Shown: piece by piece, positions 4,598 to 5,225 of the stretch
Layout: each line of letters opens with the position of its first letter
Position numbering within the stretch: the first letter of the stretch is position 1
NCBI GenBank assembly: GCA_937121005.1
Contig: CAKZKB010000442.1
Span: forward strand, 1-5,225
Reading direction: 5' to 3'
Origin: an uncultured cyanobacterium
GTDB taxonomy: Bacteria > Cyanobacteriota > Cyanobacteriia > Cyanobacteriales > Geitlerinemataceae
Length of the DNA: 5,225 nt
Notes under the pieces: generated by a model
The model's input: the letters and a program-made list of their open reading frames with translations, nothing else
The model's database searches: none
What the model was told of the DNA's origin: nothing
Program-made: the position numbers and the translations under genes

Positions 4598-5225
4598 ATG
4601 ATTCCGATCGCCCTCAAACTGGCATTAGACCGCTATCGATCGCTGCTGTGCGACTTGGAAACCGCCGAGTCTTCGCTGTCAGCCGATCGCGCTTTGGCAC
4701 TGCTGTACGCCCGCGACGCACTGCAAAAAACCCTGACTCGAGGCGAATCGTTGCCATCGCCTTATGTCTTGGAAATCCTAGAACTCGACAAGCAGCTACA
4801 ACAGTATGCTTACAAAATTATCGCCGCCATCGACTTAGAAAAGTATCGCCAAACTTTACCCGTCATGCCGACACAGTGGTGGTGGCATTTGGAAACATCG
4901 GGAGATCCGCACCCGCACGATCGCCACGACTGGGTGTGGAAAAGCGGGACGATCGTCTTTTGGACGCTGAGTTTGGGATTTTTGACCGATATTGTGACTC
5001 GTTTTGTCAGTGGCGGTGTCGGTGCTTTTGGGGCCTCGGTGGTGGCACTCCCCACACTGCTAACATTGCTGAAAGCCAAAAGCGATCTCACGGAAACGGG
5101 TGAAAAAGCAGTAGAAAAGCTGATTCGGAATGGGGCTAAAGCGATCGCGGGGCGCGACATTCCTTCCCACTGGCACGAGGAATTGAAATGTGGGGCAACC
5201 GTTATCTTTTCTGGGGCAATTTTTG
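4598..5225 (+). CDS. Cyanobacterial membrane protein of unknown function, 3' end beyond window
   Basis: An open frame of 209 complete codons that runs off the right edge. Residues 1-90 are hydrophilic and probably helical (DRYRSLLCDLETAESSLS, then Ala/Leu/Glu-rich stretches through AAIDLEKYR), with coiled-coil or TPR-like character. A Trp-rich motif, TQWWWHLET (92-100), is followed by a His/Asp-rich linker (HPHDRHD, 105-111). Hydrophobic segments follow at about 115-135 and 141-159, then a soluble stretch containing LTETGEKAVEKL (164-175) and IPSHWHEELKCG (188-199), and a third hydrophobic segment starting near 200 that is cut off. From memory, cyanobacterial proteins with this plan (helical N-terminus, WWW/W motif, membrane segments, LT..G.EAVE.., then I-P..W-H/Q-E) can carry variable C-terminal domains such as TPRs; I cannot confirm this here. 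ATG 4598 lacks a good Shine-Dalgarno. In-frame TTG 4544 (GGAG 4531-4534) would add 18 residues but seems less likely. An overlapping + strand frame at 4648-5103 is a shadow. Confidence 0.75.
   Translation, partial: MIPIALKLALDRYRSLLCDLETAESSLSADRALALLYARDALQKTLTRGESLPSPYVLEILELDKQLQQYAYKIIAAIDLEKYRQTLPVMPTQWWWHLETSGDPHPHDRHDWVWKSGTIVFWTLSLGFLTDIVTRFVSGGVGAFGASVVALPTLLTLLKAKSDLTETGEKAVEKLIRNGAKAIAGRDIPSHWHEELKCGATVIFSGAIF

Noticed and set aside
4648..5103. A 151-codon + strand frame, and a 116-codon - strand frame at 4810-5160.
   Set aside because: Both overlap the frame starting at 4598, which has coherent helical and membrane segments and stays open to the window edge; the others are Arg-rich or Ser-rich and look like shadows.

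Overview
The window looks like cyanobacterial chromosome. By eye I count about fifteen copies of the octamer GCGATCGC (HIP1) in 5.2 kb, some in overlapping runs inside reading frames. HIP1 enrichment is an established hallmark of many cyanobacterial genomes. The intergenic repeats (a GGGCTAAGCATTC inverted repeat, a GC-rich palindrome and a short heptad tandem) also fit a filamentous or Oscillatoria-like genome. I do not assign a genus.

Layout from left to right. Positions 1-98 hold a strong imperfect palindrome and then the start of a + strand gene for a lipoprotein-type, phytase-like (esterase-like) secreted protein (99-1232). It converges on a - strand gene for a periplasmic gamma-glutamyltransferase (1412-3112). 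The 179 bp between them carry an interlocked set of inverted repeats and a hairpin plus T-run that fits a terminator for the first gene. Positions 3113-3388 separate the divergent ggt and transporter genes. This gap is AT-rich and unusually full of dyad symmetry, and it contains what could be a small, self-terminating transcript (about 3241-3323) followed by a separate promoter. A ten-TM EamA/DMT-family permease follows (3389-4414), then a terminator and a heptad repeat. Last comes the 5' part of a membrane protein of unknown function (4598 to beyond the window edge) with a Trp-rich motif ahead of two visible hydrophobic segments.

The genes do not form an operon: orientations alternate (+, -, +, +), terminators lie after genes 1 and 3, and spacers are long. 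Three of the four products are predicted to act at or outside the cytoplasmic membrane. A link such as glutathione or gamma-glutamyl peptide breakdown by GGT with metabolite movement by the permease is only speculation from proximity.

I see no clear mobile element with a transposase, CRISPR array, tRNA or rRNA. The least explained items are the structured intergenic region 3113-3388 and the truncated membrane protein at the right edge.
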